A DNA stretch of 64,000 nt from Pseudochrobactrum kiredjianiae. Lineage in GTDB: Bacteria > Pseudomonadota > Alphaproteobacteria > Rhizobiales > Rhizobiaceae. The number at the start of each line of letters is the position of its first letter. The first letter of the stretch is position 1. The notes below the pieces were generated by a model that was not told the DNA's origin, made no database searches, and saw only the letters and a program-made list of their open reading frames with translations. Positions 47,204-56,322 of the stretch are shown in pieces. The translations under genes were made by a program, and so were the position numbers. Where the stretch lies: positions 1,240,001 to 1,304,000 of the forward strand of contig NZ_JAUCBM010000001.1 in assembly GCF_030362795.1 (NCBI RefSeq). Reading direction: 5' to 3'.

Positions 47204-47403
47204 GACTGTTCCGTATAACTCTGTTGAAGCAAATTTAAGGCAGAATTTTCAGATATTCGAGTAAAAACTGAGTGTTAAAGAAATGGTGTTCTTTATGATC
47301 AGAGGCTCGCAATAGGCTTTCTGATCCTGCCGCTCTTCTTGTCACGGGACTATAATTCATATCTGTGAAAGCATTGTTAATGAAGCCTTACCTTAAATGC
47401 TCA

Positions 47404-47509
47404 TTAGAGCGCCGGTGCCCTCATGGGCGCACAAAACTCGCTCTAACACTTTATATACACGCATAATTTTACCTTAAACTGATTCAAGTTTAAGGAATTA
47501 TGCTGTAAG
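47404..47509. repeat. Dispersed palindromic repeat, family A, copy 3
   Basis: Starts TTAGAGCG with a GGGCGCAC inner arm. It continues with GCATAATTTTACCTTAAAC, then the return arm GGAATTATGC. It lies in the long slt-dapA gap. Confidence 0.85.
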
Positions 47510-47652
47510 GAACTGAAGCCGTTTATGCACTGTTCTGTCATGCCGGTTCGATTGCGTGGTGCCCAAATTTTGCCTGTATTCACTGGTGTTGATAGATATG
47601 TTTTTCACCTTAGGGTGGTGAGAGCGATTCACAAGTTTCGTCTATATGCATA

Positions 47653-47681
47653 ATCAATATCGTCTAACTGACGATATTGAT
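47653..47681. other. Perfect 12-bp inverted repeat in the slt-dapA gap
   Basis: ATCAATATCGTC and GACGATATTGAT are separated by TAACT and followed by GTTTAAATTT. It could be a terminator for an unannotated RNA or an operator. The remainder of the gap 47204-48060, apart from the family-A repeat, shows no gene I can support. Confidence 0.5.
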
Positions 47682-48060
47682 GTTTAAATTTAGCATAGTG
47701 CTGATTTTGCTATGAATATGTATAAATTTACTTGCTGCGGTAGTTATGCGGGACTATGGTGCAGCACTTTTCACAAACAGGTGGTCAGGGTATCATTCTG
47801 TATGCGGCTCAACGGCCTGTATGGATTGTAATGCTATGACCTTTTGTCGAATATAATGAAATTCGCATAAGCTGTATATTTGAACTTGTCATTTATACGG
47901 ATTTGAATATCTGGCATTCTGTTTTACCGAATAACGGCAAGCAGAACACCAGAATGTAATACCAGACTCTGATAAACGATATGTCCGGCCGGAACTCCTC
48001 ACAGGGTTTGGCAGGCATATTATTCATTTTAAACTCAGACATATTTTTTGGGAGTACCCG

Positions 48061-48945
48061 ATGCTGAAGGGCTCAATCACGGCTATCGTCACACCTTTTA
48101 CTGAACAGGGTGCATTTGACGAAAAAGCGTTCCGTGGCCTTGTAAACTGGCAGATAGAAGAGGGAACGCACGGTTTTGTACCAGTTGGTACAACCGGCGA
48201 AACACCGACACTATCCCATGATGAGCATAAACGGGTGATCGAGGTTTGCGTTGAGGAAGCAAAAGGCCGTGCGCAGATTATTGCCGGCGCCGGTTCTAAT
48301 AATACGATTGAAGCTATTGAACTTGCCCAGCATGCAGAAACTGCAGGTGCTGATGCGGTTCTGGTCGTGACGCCTTATTATAATAAGCCAAATCAGCGCG
48401 GTCTTTACGCGCATTATTCCGCTGTCGCCAAAGCGATTTCTATTCCTTTGGTCATTTATAATATTCCGGGTCGTTCAATCATTGATATGACGCCTGAAAC
48501 GATGGGTGCGCTTGTGCGCGACCATAAGAATATTATTGGTGTGAAAGATGCCACCGGTAAAATTGAACGTGTATCAGAACAGCGTGCAACATGCGGTGCT
48601 GATTTTATTCAGCTCTCCGGTGAAGATGCAACCGCACTTGGCTTTAATGCTCATGGCGGTCGTGGTTGTATTTCTGTGACCTCCAATATTGCGCCGCGTT
48701 TGTGCGCGCAGTTTCAGGAGGCTTGTCTGGCAGGGGATTATGCAACCGCACTGACAATTCAGGATCGTCTGATGCCTCTGCATAAAGCATTGTTTTTAGA
48801 GCCAAATCCGTCCGGTGTTAAATATGCATTGGCACGCACCGGCCGTATTACCAATCATCTGCGTTTGCCGCTCATGCCGGTAGAAGCAGAAACGGCAGAG
48901 AAAATTGACGCAGCACTGCGTCATGCAGGACTGCTTGCTGCCTGA
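48061..48945 (+). CDS. dapA: 4-hydroxy-tetrahydrodipicolinate synthase
   Basis: A 294-residue TIM-barrel enzyme condensing pyruvate with aspartate semialdehyde, the first committed step to diaminopimelate and lysine. Key residues are visible: '[16 protein letters not shown]' (about residues 41-56), the Tyr of 'VIYNIPGRS' (about residue 134) and the Schiff-base Lys of '[11 protein letters not shown]' (about residue 162). The start ATG 48061 has GGGAG seven bases upstream. Diaminopimelate is also a cell-wall building block, so the neighbouring slt gene is a loose functional companion. A strong terminator follows. Confidence 0.97.
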   Translation: MLKGSITAIVTPFTEQGAFDEKAFRGLVNWQIEEGTHGFVPVGTTGETPTLSHDEHKRVIEVCVEEAKGRAQIIAGAGSNNTIEAIELAQHAETAGADAVLVVTPYYNKPNQRGLYAHYSAVAKAISIPLVIYNIPGRSIIDMTPETMGALVRDHKNIIGVKDATGKIERVSEQRATCGADFIQLSGEDATALGFNAHGGRGCISVTSNIAPRLCAQFQEACLAGDYATALTIQDRLMPLHKALFLEPNPSGVKYALARTGRITNHLRLPLMPVEAETAEKIDAALRHAGLLAA

Positions 48946-49006
48946 TACGCGTACTTGCTAAGTAAACGAACAGTTTAAGCTGTTTATTTTGCTGCAAATC
49001 ATTTAA

Positions 49007-49047
49007 AGCCTGCCGGTACATTGATTTATGAACCGGCAGGCTTTTTT
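49007..49047 (+). terminator. Terminator after dapA
   Basis: Arms AGCCTGCCGGT and ACCGGCAGGCT enclose 14 bases, followed by TTTTT. Confidence 0.92.
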
Positions 49048-49180
49048 ACACTCAACTTGTAGTCATTTGAGTGCACTGTCCTCTGGTTTTATAGGGGTCG
49101 CATTATCACGACAGCCAAGTTGCTCCAATTTGACTGTGAAATGCTCTAGTAAAGTTGCGGATCAGATATATATTGCTGTC

Positions 49181-49657
49181 ATGAATACGAAAAAAAATGC
49201 ACCTGCTCGCAAAACCATCGCTGAAAACCGCAAGGCACGCTATAATTTCGAGATCCTCGAAGTTATCGAGGCCGGTCTGGTTTTGTCCGGAACCGAGGTA
49301 AAATCTCTGCGTTCCAATCAGGCTAATATTGCTGAGAGCTATGCCAGTTTTGAAAATGACGCTTTTTGGCTGATTAATTCTTATGTACCTGAATATACGC
49401 AGGGCAACCGGTTTAATCATGAGCCGCGGCGTTTGCGTAAGCTATTGCTCAATCAACGTGAAATTGTGCGTCTGGCAAATTCTATCGCGCGCGAGGGTAT
49501 GACAGTTGTACCGCTGAAGCTCTATTTTAATGAGCGTGGCAGAGCCAAGTTGGAAATCGCATTGGCGCGCGGTAAGAAACTGCATGATAAACGCGAGACG
49601 GAAAAGAACCGGGACTGGAATCGTGAGAAATCACGTTTGCTGCGTGATCGCGGTTAA
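49181..49657 (+). CDS. smpB: SsrA-binding protein SmpB
   Basis: The 158-residue protein binds tmRNA and brings it to stalled ribosomes. The family blocks are complete: '[31 protein letters not shown]' (about residues 14-44, here cited in parts: [16 protein letters not shown]), 'YVPEYTQGN' and the basic tail '[15 protein letters not shown]'. The start is ATG 49181. The frame is open upstream to 49028, but that part overlaps the dapA terminator region and lacks similarity. The tmRNA gene itself is not in the window. Confidence 0.96.
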   Translation: MNTKKNAPARKTIAENRKARYNFEILEVIEAGLVLSGTEVKSLRSNQANIAESYASFENDAFWLINSYVPEYTQGNRFNHEPRRLRKLLLNQREIVRLANSIAREGMTVVPLKLYFNERGRAKLEIALARGKKLHDKRETEKNRDWNREKSRLLRDRG

Positions 49658-49671
49658 TATGCGCCAAGTTC

Positions 49672-49700
49672 AAAGCCCTGTCTGTGACAGGGCTTTTCTT
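49672..49700 (+). terminator. Terminator after smpB
   Basis: Arms AAAGCCCTGTC and GACAGGGCTTT with a three-base loop, followed by TCTTT. Confidence 0.9.
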
Positions 49701-49706
49701 TAAGCG

Positions 49707-50411
49707 CTATATTTGTGGATTGGCGTTGAGATAATCGCGCACATTGTTGAAAACCGCATGGAACATTGCCTCAGTGAGGACGCCGGTATTGGTGTTATAG
49801 CGCGAGCAATGATAGCTGGAAAAAATCCGCAGCGATCCGATTTCTGTTTGCACATTATGGCCGAATTTATGTTTCGAAACCGGTTGGCCGAGTGCGCGGA
49901 TTGTTGACTGGTGAGCAATTGTGCCAAGTGTAACAATTGCTTGCAGATTTGGCAGACCGGTAATGAACGGAGATAAAAACTGACGGCAGGTATTAATTTC
50001 AGCGCCTGTTGGTTTGTTTTCCGGCGGAACGCAACGCACGGCATTGACGATAGCGCAATCATTGAGCGTCAGCGTATCATCAGGCCGCGCTTCAAATGTG
50101 CCTTGTGCAAAATCATATTCTTTAAGTGTGGAATAGAGCAGGTCGCCGGCATAGTCGCCGGTAAACGGCCGGCCGGTACGATTGGCACCGCGTAAACCCG
50201 GTGCAAGGCCGATAATCAGCAGCCGTACCCGTTCAGGATAGGCGGGCAGGGTGAGCGTGTGCACAGATGTTGCGCTAACTTGCGGATCTGTCGGCAGAAA
50301 AGCCGGAACCGGTGCATTGTGCCACGTGGGCTCATTGCCCCGCCAGACTTGAATAAAGTCATGAAGGCGGGGGCAAAATGCACAATCAGGAGATGGTTCC
50401 GGATATAACAC
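49707..50411 (-). CDS. Uracil-DNA glycosylase, family 5 (UDGb)
   Basis: A 234-residue enzyme with the family-5 motif 'GLAPGLRGANRTGRPFTGDYAG' (about residues 68-89, in parts GLAPGLRGANRTG and RPFTGD), in which the usual catalytic acidic/Asn residue of motif 1 is absent as in UDGb. The terminal motif is 'SSYHCSRYNTNTGVLT' (about residue 199). N-terminal 'DCAFCPRLHDF' and later 'VRCVPP' and 'NTCRQFL' provide the four Cys for the 4Fe-4S cluster. UDGb removes uracil and some other deaminated bases. The start is GTG 50411. Together with the gene at 28174 it makes two UDG-fold proteins in the window. Confidence 0.9.
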   Translation of the reverse strand: MLYPEPSPDCAFCPRLHDFIQVWRGNEPTWHNAPVPAFLPTDPQVSATSVHTLTLPAYPERVRLLIIGLAPGLRGANRTGRPFTGDYAGDLLYSTLKEYDFAQGTFEARPDDTLTLNDCAIVNAVRCVPPENKPTGAEINTCRQFLSPFITGLPNLQAIVTLGTIAHQSTIRALGQPVSKHKFGHNVQTEIGSLRIFSSYHCSRYNTNTGVLTEAMFHAVFNNVRDYLNANPQI

Positions 50412-50429
50412 GATGATGAGAAGAGCCTA

Positions 50430-50535
50430 AAGCATGTCGCGCTCAAATGACTTCATTTGAGCTAATGCGAACATGCGACAATTAAAAGAATCTAGAGCGA
50501 GCGCTATGGTTCAACATGAGCGTAACCCGCTCTAG
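50430..50535. repeat. Dispersed palindromic repeat, family C, copy 2
   Basis: Contains the perfect palindrome CTCAAATGACTTCATTTGAG (50451-50470), then a block nearly identical to 44224-44265, and a terminal CTAGAGCG/CGCTCTAG palindrome. Its end overlaps the stop region of the NYN gene. Confidence 0.85.
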
Positions 50536-51104
50536 TAAAGCTCTTCTTCCTCTTCCATACGACGCGCAGGACGCTCAGTCATTTCGCGGCTGATTTCCGG
50601 TTTCAGTGTCATCAGGTCGATGAAATGATCTGCCTGACGACGCAACTCATCCGAAATCATAGGCGGCTGCGTGGTGAGGGTCGAAACAACACTCACTTTG
50701 CGGCCACGACGCTGAAGAGCTTCTACGAGGCAACGGAAATCGCCATCACCGGAGAAAATCACGAAATGATCGACAGTATCAGTCAGCTGCATGGCATCGA
50801 CAGCAAGTTCGATATCCATGTTGCCTTTAACTTTGCGGCGACCAGTTGCATCCGTAAATTCTTTGGCCGCTTTGGTAATGACTTTATAGCCATTATAATC
50901 AAGCCAGTCGATCAACGGGCAAATAGATGAATATTCCTGATCTTCTACAAGAGCAGTATAGTAGTATGCACGCAGCAAGTAACCGCGTTTTTGAAAAGCT
51001 TTCAGCAATTTACGGTAATCAATATCAAATCCGAGCGTCTTAGACGCAGCGTAAAGATTGGCGCCATCGATAAAAAGCGCGATTTTTTCGCGTGAATCAA
51101 ACAT
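50532..51104 (-). CDS. NYN-domain (LabA/DUF88-type) putative RNase
   Basis: About 190 residues. The PIN-like NYN fold is marked by acidic residues in 'IALFIDGANLYAAS' (about residue 11), 'GNMDIELAVDAMQL' (about residue 95) and 'VIFSGDGDFRCLVEAL' (about residue 115). 'RGRKVSVVSTLTTQPPMISDELRRQAD' follows, typical of the LabA/NYN group. The C-terminus is Arg/Glu-rich ('RRMEEEEELY'). The domain is predicted to cut RNA with metal ions; targets are unknown. The start is placed at ATG 51104 ('MFDSREK'); a longer frame to 51158 has no similarity. It lies upstream of rpoZ in the opposite direction. Confidence 0.88.
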   Translation of the reverse strand: MFDSREKIALFIDGANLYAASKTLGFDIDYRKLLKAFQKRGYLLRAYYYTALVEDQEYSSICPLIDWLDYNGYKVITKAAKEFTDATGRRKVKGNMDIELAVDAMQLTDTVDHFVIFSGDGDFRCLVEALQRRGRKVSVVSTLTTQPPMISDELRRQADHFIDLMTLKPEISREMTERPARRMEEEEELY

Positions 51105-51394
51105 TTTGATAATTATCCATTCTTCAACAAATAATATTTGCTGATTAATTGTCTGCACTTTTCAATTTTATTTTTGAAAAAAGCCTCTCCTATTGTGCGT
51201 TCTAAGGCGCGTATCCAGAAAGGCAAGCAATCATAGGTTGTTTTTATTGCGTAGTTGATAAAAGACAGGGAAAATGTGTGATTAACATATCACAAATATC
51301 AAATAAATGAAAACTATTCATTAGGGAGCAAGAGTATAAACGGTTTAAGGCCGCTACCGGCAGGTTTCAACAGAGCGTTAAATTTGCATGGATT

Positions 51395-51547
51395 TTAAAG
51401 AATTGCCAGGCGATTCTTGCCTTGCAACATGATCGGTGTTTTGTGGGTTTCGACGTTTACGCTATATTCAAATGGTACGCTGATTGCGATTTCAACGGGC
51501 AGTGTCAGTTTTGTGGCTGATCCGGCGCTATAAATATGTTGTGTCAT
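51395..51547 (-). CDS. Possible small protein, 50 residues
   Basis: In the 516-base gap between the NYN gene and rpoZ, the minus strand is open from ATG 51547 to TAA 51395. The predicted protein alternates hydrophobic and polar residues ('SATKLTLPVEIAIS', 'FEYSVNVETHKTPI') in a beta-strand-like way and has no signal peptide. The upstream AGAGCCGGAA is a weak ribosome-binding match. I recognise no family. The rest of the gap is AT-rich and shows no other feature. Confidence 0.35.
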   Translation of the reverse strand: MTQHIYSAGSATKLTLPVEIAISVPFEYSVNVETHKTPIMLQGKNRLAIL

Positions 51548-51674
51548 TTCCGGCTCTTGTGTATTTTAGGCGATTGATCGCAGGCTTTGTGCGCTTTTAC
51601 TTGTTTTTTTCGTCAAGTGACGCTATGGAAGCCAAGAATTCCTGAATTAATTTGAGAGATGAAAGGGGCGATCT

Positions 51675-52076
51675 ATGGCCCGCGTTACCGTTGAGGATTG
51701 CGTTGACAAGGTAGACAACCGCTTTGAGCTGGTTCTGCTTGCCAGCCATCGTGCACGTCAGATCTCACAGGGCGGTCAGATTACCATTGATCGCGACAAC
51801 GATAAAAACCCGGTTGTTGCGCTGCGTGAAATCGCTGACGAGACTCTGTCGCCGGGTGATCTGAAAGAAGACCTGATCCATTCGCTGCAGAAGCATGTGG
51901 AAATCGACGAGCCGGAAGCACCAGCTCCATTGCAGATCAGCGGTTCTATGGATGAACTGACCGGTGAAGCGATTGTTGGCGCTGAAGACATTATGACTTT
52001 CGACAGCATGAGCGAAGAAGATCTGCTTGCTGGTATTGAAGGTCTTGTTGCACCAGAGAAAAGCGACGATTACTGA
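51675..52076 (+). CDS. rpoZ: RNA polymerase omega subunit
   Basis: The 133-residue protein starts '[30 protein letters not shown]' (cited in parts: [17 protein letters not shown]), the invariant omega core, followed by '[11 protein letters not shown]'. The acidic C-terminal half is the extended tail found in alphaproteobacteria. Omega helps assemble RNA polymerase and forms part of a ppGpp site. It precedes rsh, the ppGpp synthetase/hydrolase gene, a widely conserved pairing. The start ATG 51675 has GAAAGGGG upstream. Confidence 0.96.
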   Translation: MARVTVEDCVDKVDNRFELVLLASHRARQISQGGQITIDRDNDKNPVVALREIADETLSPGDLKEDLIHSLQKHVEIDEPEAPAPLQISGSMDELTGEAIVGAEDIMTFDSMSEEDLLAGIEGLVAPEKSDDY

Positions 52077-52159
52077 TTTTTGTTGAAGCGCTTTAAGCTG
52101 TTTCAACGGATTTCCGGCTATATTTGTATGATGCCGGTGTCAGTAAAGATCGGATTATT

Positions 52160-52194
52160 AAAGCGCTGCAGATCACTCTGCGGCGCTTTATTTT
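52160..52194 (+). terminator. Terminator after rpoZ
   Basis: Arms AAAGCGCTGCAGA and TCTGCGGCGCTTT enclose four bases, followed by ATTTTG. It separates rpoZ from rsh. Confidence 0.85.
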
Positions 52195-52389
52195 GTGCGA
52201 AAATGGCTGTTTTAATATTCAGTTGATAAAATGCCGCACAAAAAATGCCGGAACTTGTTGAATTAATGCAGAGTTTTAAACTGGTGCCGCTTTGTACCAG
52301 TTGCGTTTTACAGTAAATTCCTGTGTTGCGACAAATGACTTGATTGATGTGTGAGCCGGAATTTATTGTAATAAGAGGAGTGCAGGCTG

Positions 52390-54624
52390 ATGATGCGCCA
52401 ATATGAGCTGGTTGAGCGGGTGCAGCACTATAAGCCTGATGTAAATGAGGCGCTGCTGAATAAGGCTTATGTTTATGCTATGCAAAAACATGGCAGCCAG
52501 AAGCGTGCGTCCGGCGACCCTTATTTCTCTCATCCGCTCGAAGTTGCAGCCATTCTCACGGATATGCGTCTTGATGAGGCGACGATTGCGATCGCTCTGC
52601 TGCACGACACAATTGAAGATACCGATGCGACCCGCGCCGAGATTGACCAGCTTTTTGGTCCTGAAATCGGCAAGCTGGTTGAAGGTCTGACCAAGCTTAA
52701 AAAGCTCGATCTGGTTTCCAAAAAAGCCGTGCAGGCAGAAAATCTGCGCAAGCTGTTGCTGGCGATTTCCGATGATGTACGCGTGTTGCTGGTGAAGCTG
52801 GCTGACCGTTTACACAATATGCGCACGCTTGGCGTGATGCGCGAAGATAAGCGTCTGCGTATTGCCGAAGAAACTATGGATATTTATGCGCCGCTGGCTG
52901 GCCGCATGGGTATGCAGGATATGCGTGAAGAGCTGGAAGAACTGGCTTTCCGCTATATCAATCCGGAAGCATGGCGCGCAGTAACTGACCGCCTTGCCGA
53001 GTTGATGGAGAAAAACCGCGGTCTGCTCAGCAAGATTGAAGCTGATTTGGCGCTATTGTTTCAGGAAAAAGGCTTGCAGGCAGATGTCTCAAGTCGTCAG
53101 AAAAAGCCGTGGTCGGTTTTCCGTAAGATGGAAACCAAAGGTCTGTCTTTCGAGCAGCTTTCCGATATTTTCGGTTTCCGCGTCATCGTTGATAATGTTG
53201 ATGATTGTTACAAGGCGCTGGGTATTATTCACCGTACATGGTCGATGGTGCCGGGACGTTTCAAGGACTATATTTCAACGCCGAAACAGAATGATTACCG
53301 TTCCATTCATACCACAATTATCGGGCCTTCCCGTCAGCGTGTAGAGCTGCAAATCCGCACCCGCGCTATGGATGATGTGGCGGAATATGGTGTGGCTGCC
53401 CATTCGATCTATAAAGACGGTCGCAGTAATACCGTGCCGACTGCGATCTCGACAGAGTCTAACGCCTATGCATGGCTGCGCCGGACGATTGAAGCGCTGT
53501 CAGAAGGCGATAATCCTGAGGAGTTTCTGGAACACACCAAGCTGGAGCTGTTTCAGGATCAGGTATTCTGCTTCACACCGAAAGGTCGCTTGATTGCGCT
53601 GCCGCGCGGCGCAACGCCGATTGATTTTGCCTATGCAGTGCATACGGATATCGGTGACTCGACGGTTGGTGTGAAGATCAACGGCCGCATGATGCCGCTG
53701 ATGACTGAGCTGAAAAACGGTGATGAAGTCGACATTATCCGCTCGAAATCGCAGGTGCCGCCGACCGCATGGGAATCCATCGTGGTTACCGGTAAGGCGC
53801 GTTCTGCTATTCGTCGCGCAACCCGTGCAGCGGTGCGTAAGCAATATTCGGGTCTCGGAATGCGCATTCTTGAGCGGGCTTTTGAACGTAGCGGCAAAAC
53901 TTTCAGCAAGGATTTGCTGAAGCCTTCATTGGCGCGTCTGGCTCGCAAGGATATTGAGGATGTTTTCGCGGCGGTTGGTCGTGGTGAATTGTCATCCGGC
54001 GATGTTTTGAAAGCAGTATATCCTGATTATCAGGATACGCGTGTGACGGCTGGCAGCCCTGCTAAAACCGGTGAAAAGGGTTGGTTTAACCTGCAAAATG
54101 CTGCGGGTATGATCTTTAAAGTACCGGAAGGCGGCAATGCTGAGGAAGCACAGAAGCAGGCTGCCGCTCAAAATCATGCAGTGCCGATCCGTGGTGCAAA
54201 TTCAGATCTGCCGGTACGTTTTGCGCCAGAAGGTGCCGTGCCGGGTGACCGTATCGTCGGTATTTTGCAACCGGGAGTAGGGATTACCATTTACCCGATC
54301 CAGTCTTCTGCATTGACCGCTTATGACGATCAACCGGAGCGTTGGATTGATGTGCGCTGGGATATCGACAGTGAAATGCATGAGCGTTTTCCTGCACGTG
54401 TATCGGTCTCTGCAATCAACTCACCGGGCTCATTGGCTGAAATTGCGCAGGTGGTTTCTGCGAATGACACGAATATTCACAATCTTTCCATGGTACGCAC
54501 CGCGCCGGACTTTACGGAAATGATTATTGATCTTGAGGTTTGGGATCTCAAACATCTCAACCGCATTATTACGCAATTGAAAGAAAGCGCCTGTGTCAGT
54601 GATGCGCAGCGCGTTAGCGGATAA
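52390..54624 (+). CDS. rsh: Bifunctional (p)ppGpp synthetase/hydrolase Rsh
   Basis: A 744-residue RelA/SpoT homologue. The N-terminal HD hydrolase domain has 'YFSHPLEVAAIL' (about residue 45) and the metal-binding 'ALLHDTIEDT' (about residue 72). The synthetase domain has 'FKDYISTPKQNDYRSIHTT' (about residue 295). A TGS domain ('VFCFTPKGRLIALPRGATPIDFAYAVH', about residue 393) and a C-terminal ACT domain ('ARVSVSAINSPGSLAEIAQVV', about residue 670) follow. With HD motifs intact it should both make and destroy ppGpp, the usual situation in alphaproteobacteria with a single Rsh. The start is ATG 52390 or 52393; AGAGGAG lies upstream. pyrE follows after nine bases. Confidence 0.96.
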   Translation: MMRQYELVERVQHYKPDVNEALLNKAYVYAMQKHGSQKRASGDPYFSHPLEVAAILTDMRLDEATIAIALLHDTIEDTDATRAEIDQLFGPEIGKLVEGLTKLKKLDLVSKKAVQAENLRKLLLAISDDVRVLLVKLADRLHNMRTLGVMREDKRLRIAEETMDIYAPLAGRMGMQDMREELEELAFRYINPEAWRAVTDRLAELMEKNRGLLSKIEADLALLFQEKGLQADVSSRQKKPWSVFRKMETKGLSFEQLSDIFGFRVIVDNVDDCYKALGIIHRTWSMVPGRFKDYISTPKQNDYRSIHTTIIGPSRQRVELQIRTRAMDDVAEYGVAAHSIYKDGRSNTVPTAISTESNAYAWLRRTIEALSEGDNPEEFLEHTKLELFQDQVFCFTPKGRLIALPRGATPIDFAYAVHTDIGDSTVGVKINGRMMPLMTELKNGDEVDIIRSKSQVPPTAWESIVVTGKARSAIRRATRAAVRKQYSGLGMRILERAFERSGKTFSKDLLKPSLARLARKDIEDVFAAVGRGELSSGDVLKAVYPDYQDTRVTAGSPAKTGEKGWFNLQNAAGMIFKVPEGGNAEEAQKQAAAQNHAVPIRGANSDLPVRFAPEGAVPGDRIVGILQPGVGITIYPIQSSALTAYDDQPERWIDVRWDIDSEMHERFPARVSVSAINSPGSLAEIAQVVSANDTNIHNLSMVRTAPDFTEMIIDLEVWDLKHLNRIITQLKESACVSDAQRVSG

Positions 54625-54633
54625 GAGGCTATT

Positions 54634-55212
54634 ATGAATACTGAAGATGTGCTGGGCGTATTTCGTGAGGCAGGTGCCATTCTTGAAGGGCATTTTATCC
54701 TGACTTCCGGTCGCCGCAGTCCTGTTTTCCTGCAAAAAGCACGGGTGTTCATGCATGCCGACAAGACGGAAAAACTGTGTAAAGCACTGGCTGAAAAGAT
54801 AAAAACCGCTGATTTGGGGCCAATCGACTATGTTGTCGGGCCTGCCATCGGTGGCCTGATCCCGTCTTATGAGACATCGCGCCATCTCGGCGTGCCGTCG
54901 ATCTGGGTGGAGCGTGAAAATGGTGTATTCAAGCTGCGCCGTTTCGAACTGCCGGAAGGCTCCCGTGTTGTGATCGTGGAAGATATTGTCACAACTGGCC
55001 TGTCAATCCGTGAAACCATTGAGACACTGCGCGACCTGAAAGCTGAAGTTGTTGCGGCAGCTTGTATCGTTGACCGCTCTGCCGGTAAAGCTGATGTCGG
55101 CACCAAGCTGATCGCCTTGGCTGAATATGAAGTGCCATCCTATGATAAGGATGATTTGCCGCCGGAACTGGCAGCACTGCCAGCTGTTAAGCCAGGCAGC
55201 CGCAATATGTAA
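54634..55212 (+). CDS. pyrE: Orotate phosphoribosyltransferase
   Basis: A 192-residue enzyme converting orotate and PRPP to OMP in pyrimidine synthesis. The PRPP loop is '[18 protein letters not shown]' (about residues 110-127), preceded by '[15 protein letters not shown]' (about residue 70) and '[16 protein letters not shown]' (about residue 22). The length and the '[11 protein letters not shown]' start are typical of the Rhizobiales short form. It follows rsh closely, so the two are probably cotranscribed, and is ended by a strong hairpin. Confidence 0.95.
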   Translation: MNTEDVLGVFREAGAILEGHFILTSGRRSPVFLQKARVFMHADKTEKLCKALAEKIKTADLGPIDYVVGPAIGGLIPSYETSRHLGVPSIWVERENGVFKLRRFELPEGSRVVIVEDIVTTGLSIRETIETLRDLKAEVVAAACIVDRSAGKADVGTKLIALAEYEVPSYDKDDLPPELAALPAVKPGSRNM

Positions 55213-55220
55213 TTGCAAAT

Positions 55221-55256
55221 GTGGCTTTGCATTGGGAAATGCAAAGCCACTCCTTA
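55221..55256 (+). terminator. Terminator after pyrE
   Basis: Arms GTGGCTTTGCATT and AATGCAAAGCCAC with a four-base loop, followed by TCCTTATTTC. Confidence 0.88.
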
Positions 55257-55420
55257 TTTCTTATGAGCGTGTTTTTTGACGCAGGCCTGTTCGGGATATA
55301 GAAATTACTGCGCATTCATGGCATGAGGGGCGCATTCTGCATGACATGAAGAGCCAGATGGCTCGTCGCTATTTATTGTTTTTTGCGCTAACCCCGTCGG
55401 GGCACTTACAAGGCATCATC

Positions 55421-56170
55421 GTGGTTTCAGTATTATCAGCTCAGACAAAACAAACTCAGCGTCATCGTGAACCATGCGGTGCCTGTGCTGATTGTGAAGT
55501 GCGTAAAATGGCAATCTGTGCTGCATTGCAGGATGATGCACTGGATGCACTCGAATCCATCATGACTTCGCGCAAGCTCGAAACCGGTGAAATGCTGGTG
55601 GAAGAGGGCGCGCCGAAGCTTAAAGTCTTCAGCCTGACCGCTGGTCTGCTACGCCTTTTCACGCTGTTGCCAGACGGTCGCCGCCAGATTTCCGGATTTT
55701 TATATCCGGGTGATTATCTCGGCCTTGCTGATGACGGGACTTATTCGCAAACGGCAGAGGCTGTTGTGCCTTCCGCCTTATGCAGCTTTTCAGTCAATGA
55801 AATGGATGGGCTGATGGAAGCACATCCGGCGCTGAAAGACCGGCTTTATGTGATGACTCGTGAGGCGCTGCGTCAGTCGCGGGATAACCAGTTGGTGCTT
55901 GGCCGATTGGCACCGGTTGAGAAACTGGCATCTTTCCTGCTGGTTTTGTCTGCGCAGGCAGAGCGTGTAGGGCAACCTGCAAATCCGGTGCATCTGGCGA
56001 TGAACCGAACAGATATTGCAGATTATCTCGGCCTGACGATTGAAACTGTCAGCCGTTGTTTTACGAAAATGCGCACGCAGGGGCTTATTCATCTGCCCGA
56101 CGCCAATACGGTAACTATTCTTTCGCACCGCTCATTGTCAGCGGTTGCCGGTGCAGAATTTAAAAGTTGA
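55421..56170 (+). CDS. fnrN: FnrN-type Crp/Fnr oxygen-sensing regulator
   Basis: About 249 residues from GTG 55421 (AAGG box seven bases upstream). The frame is open to ATG 55346, but the extra 25 residues look non-conserved. N-terminal Cys residues in 'CGACADCEVRKMAIC' (Cys 19, 22, 25, 33) and a central Cys in 'SALCSF' supply the oxygen-labile 4Fe-4S cluster of FNR proteins. The effector domain resembles the cyclic-nucleotide fold ('GDYLGLADDG'). The C-terminal helix-turn-helix ends 'LGLTIETVSRCFTKM', with the E-x-x-S-R residues that read TTGAT-N4-ATCAA. An exact site of that type lies before cydA 1.8 kb downstream, so this gene very probably controls the oxidase operon. Confidence 0.88.
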   Translation: MVSVLSAQTKQTQRHREPCGACADCEVRKMAICAALQDDALDALESIMTSRKLETGEMLVEEGAPKLKVFSLTAGLLRLFTLLPDGRRQISGFLYPGDYLGLADDGTYSQTAEAVVPSALCSFSVNEMDGLMEAHPALKDRLYVMTREALRQSRDNQLVLGRLAPVEKLASFLLVLSAQAERVGQPANPVHLAMNRTDIADYLGLTIETVSRCFTKMRTQGLIHLPDANTVTILSHRSLSAVAGAEFKS

Positions 56171-56322
56171 TTTCTGAAAATCGTTAAAACCGGAACGCGC
56201 TGCGGCATTGCGGTGGGTAGAGTGCTGTCTATATTTTGTTGGGATTTTTTTGTTTTTGCGCTCGCGTAATATCAGTGCCGGAGAAGGACTATTTTTTGAA
56301 AAATTTTTAATTCGGAGGGAAC

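Noticed and set aside
49028-49180. Longer N-terminus for SmpB
   Set aside because: The upstream part overlaps the dapA terminator arm and is absent from SmpB proteins; ATG 49181 gives the standard length.
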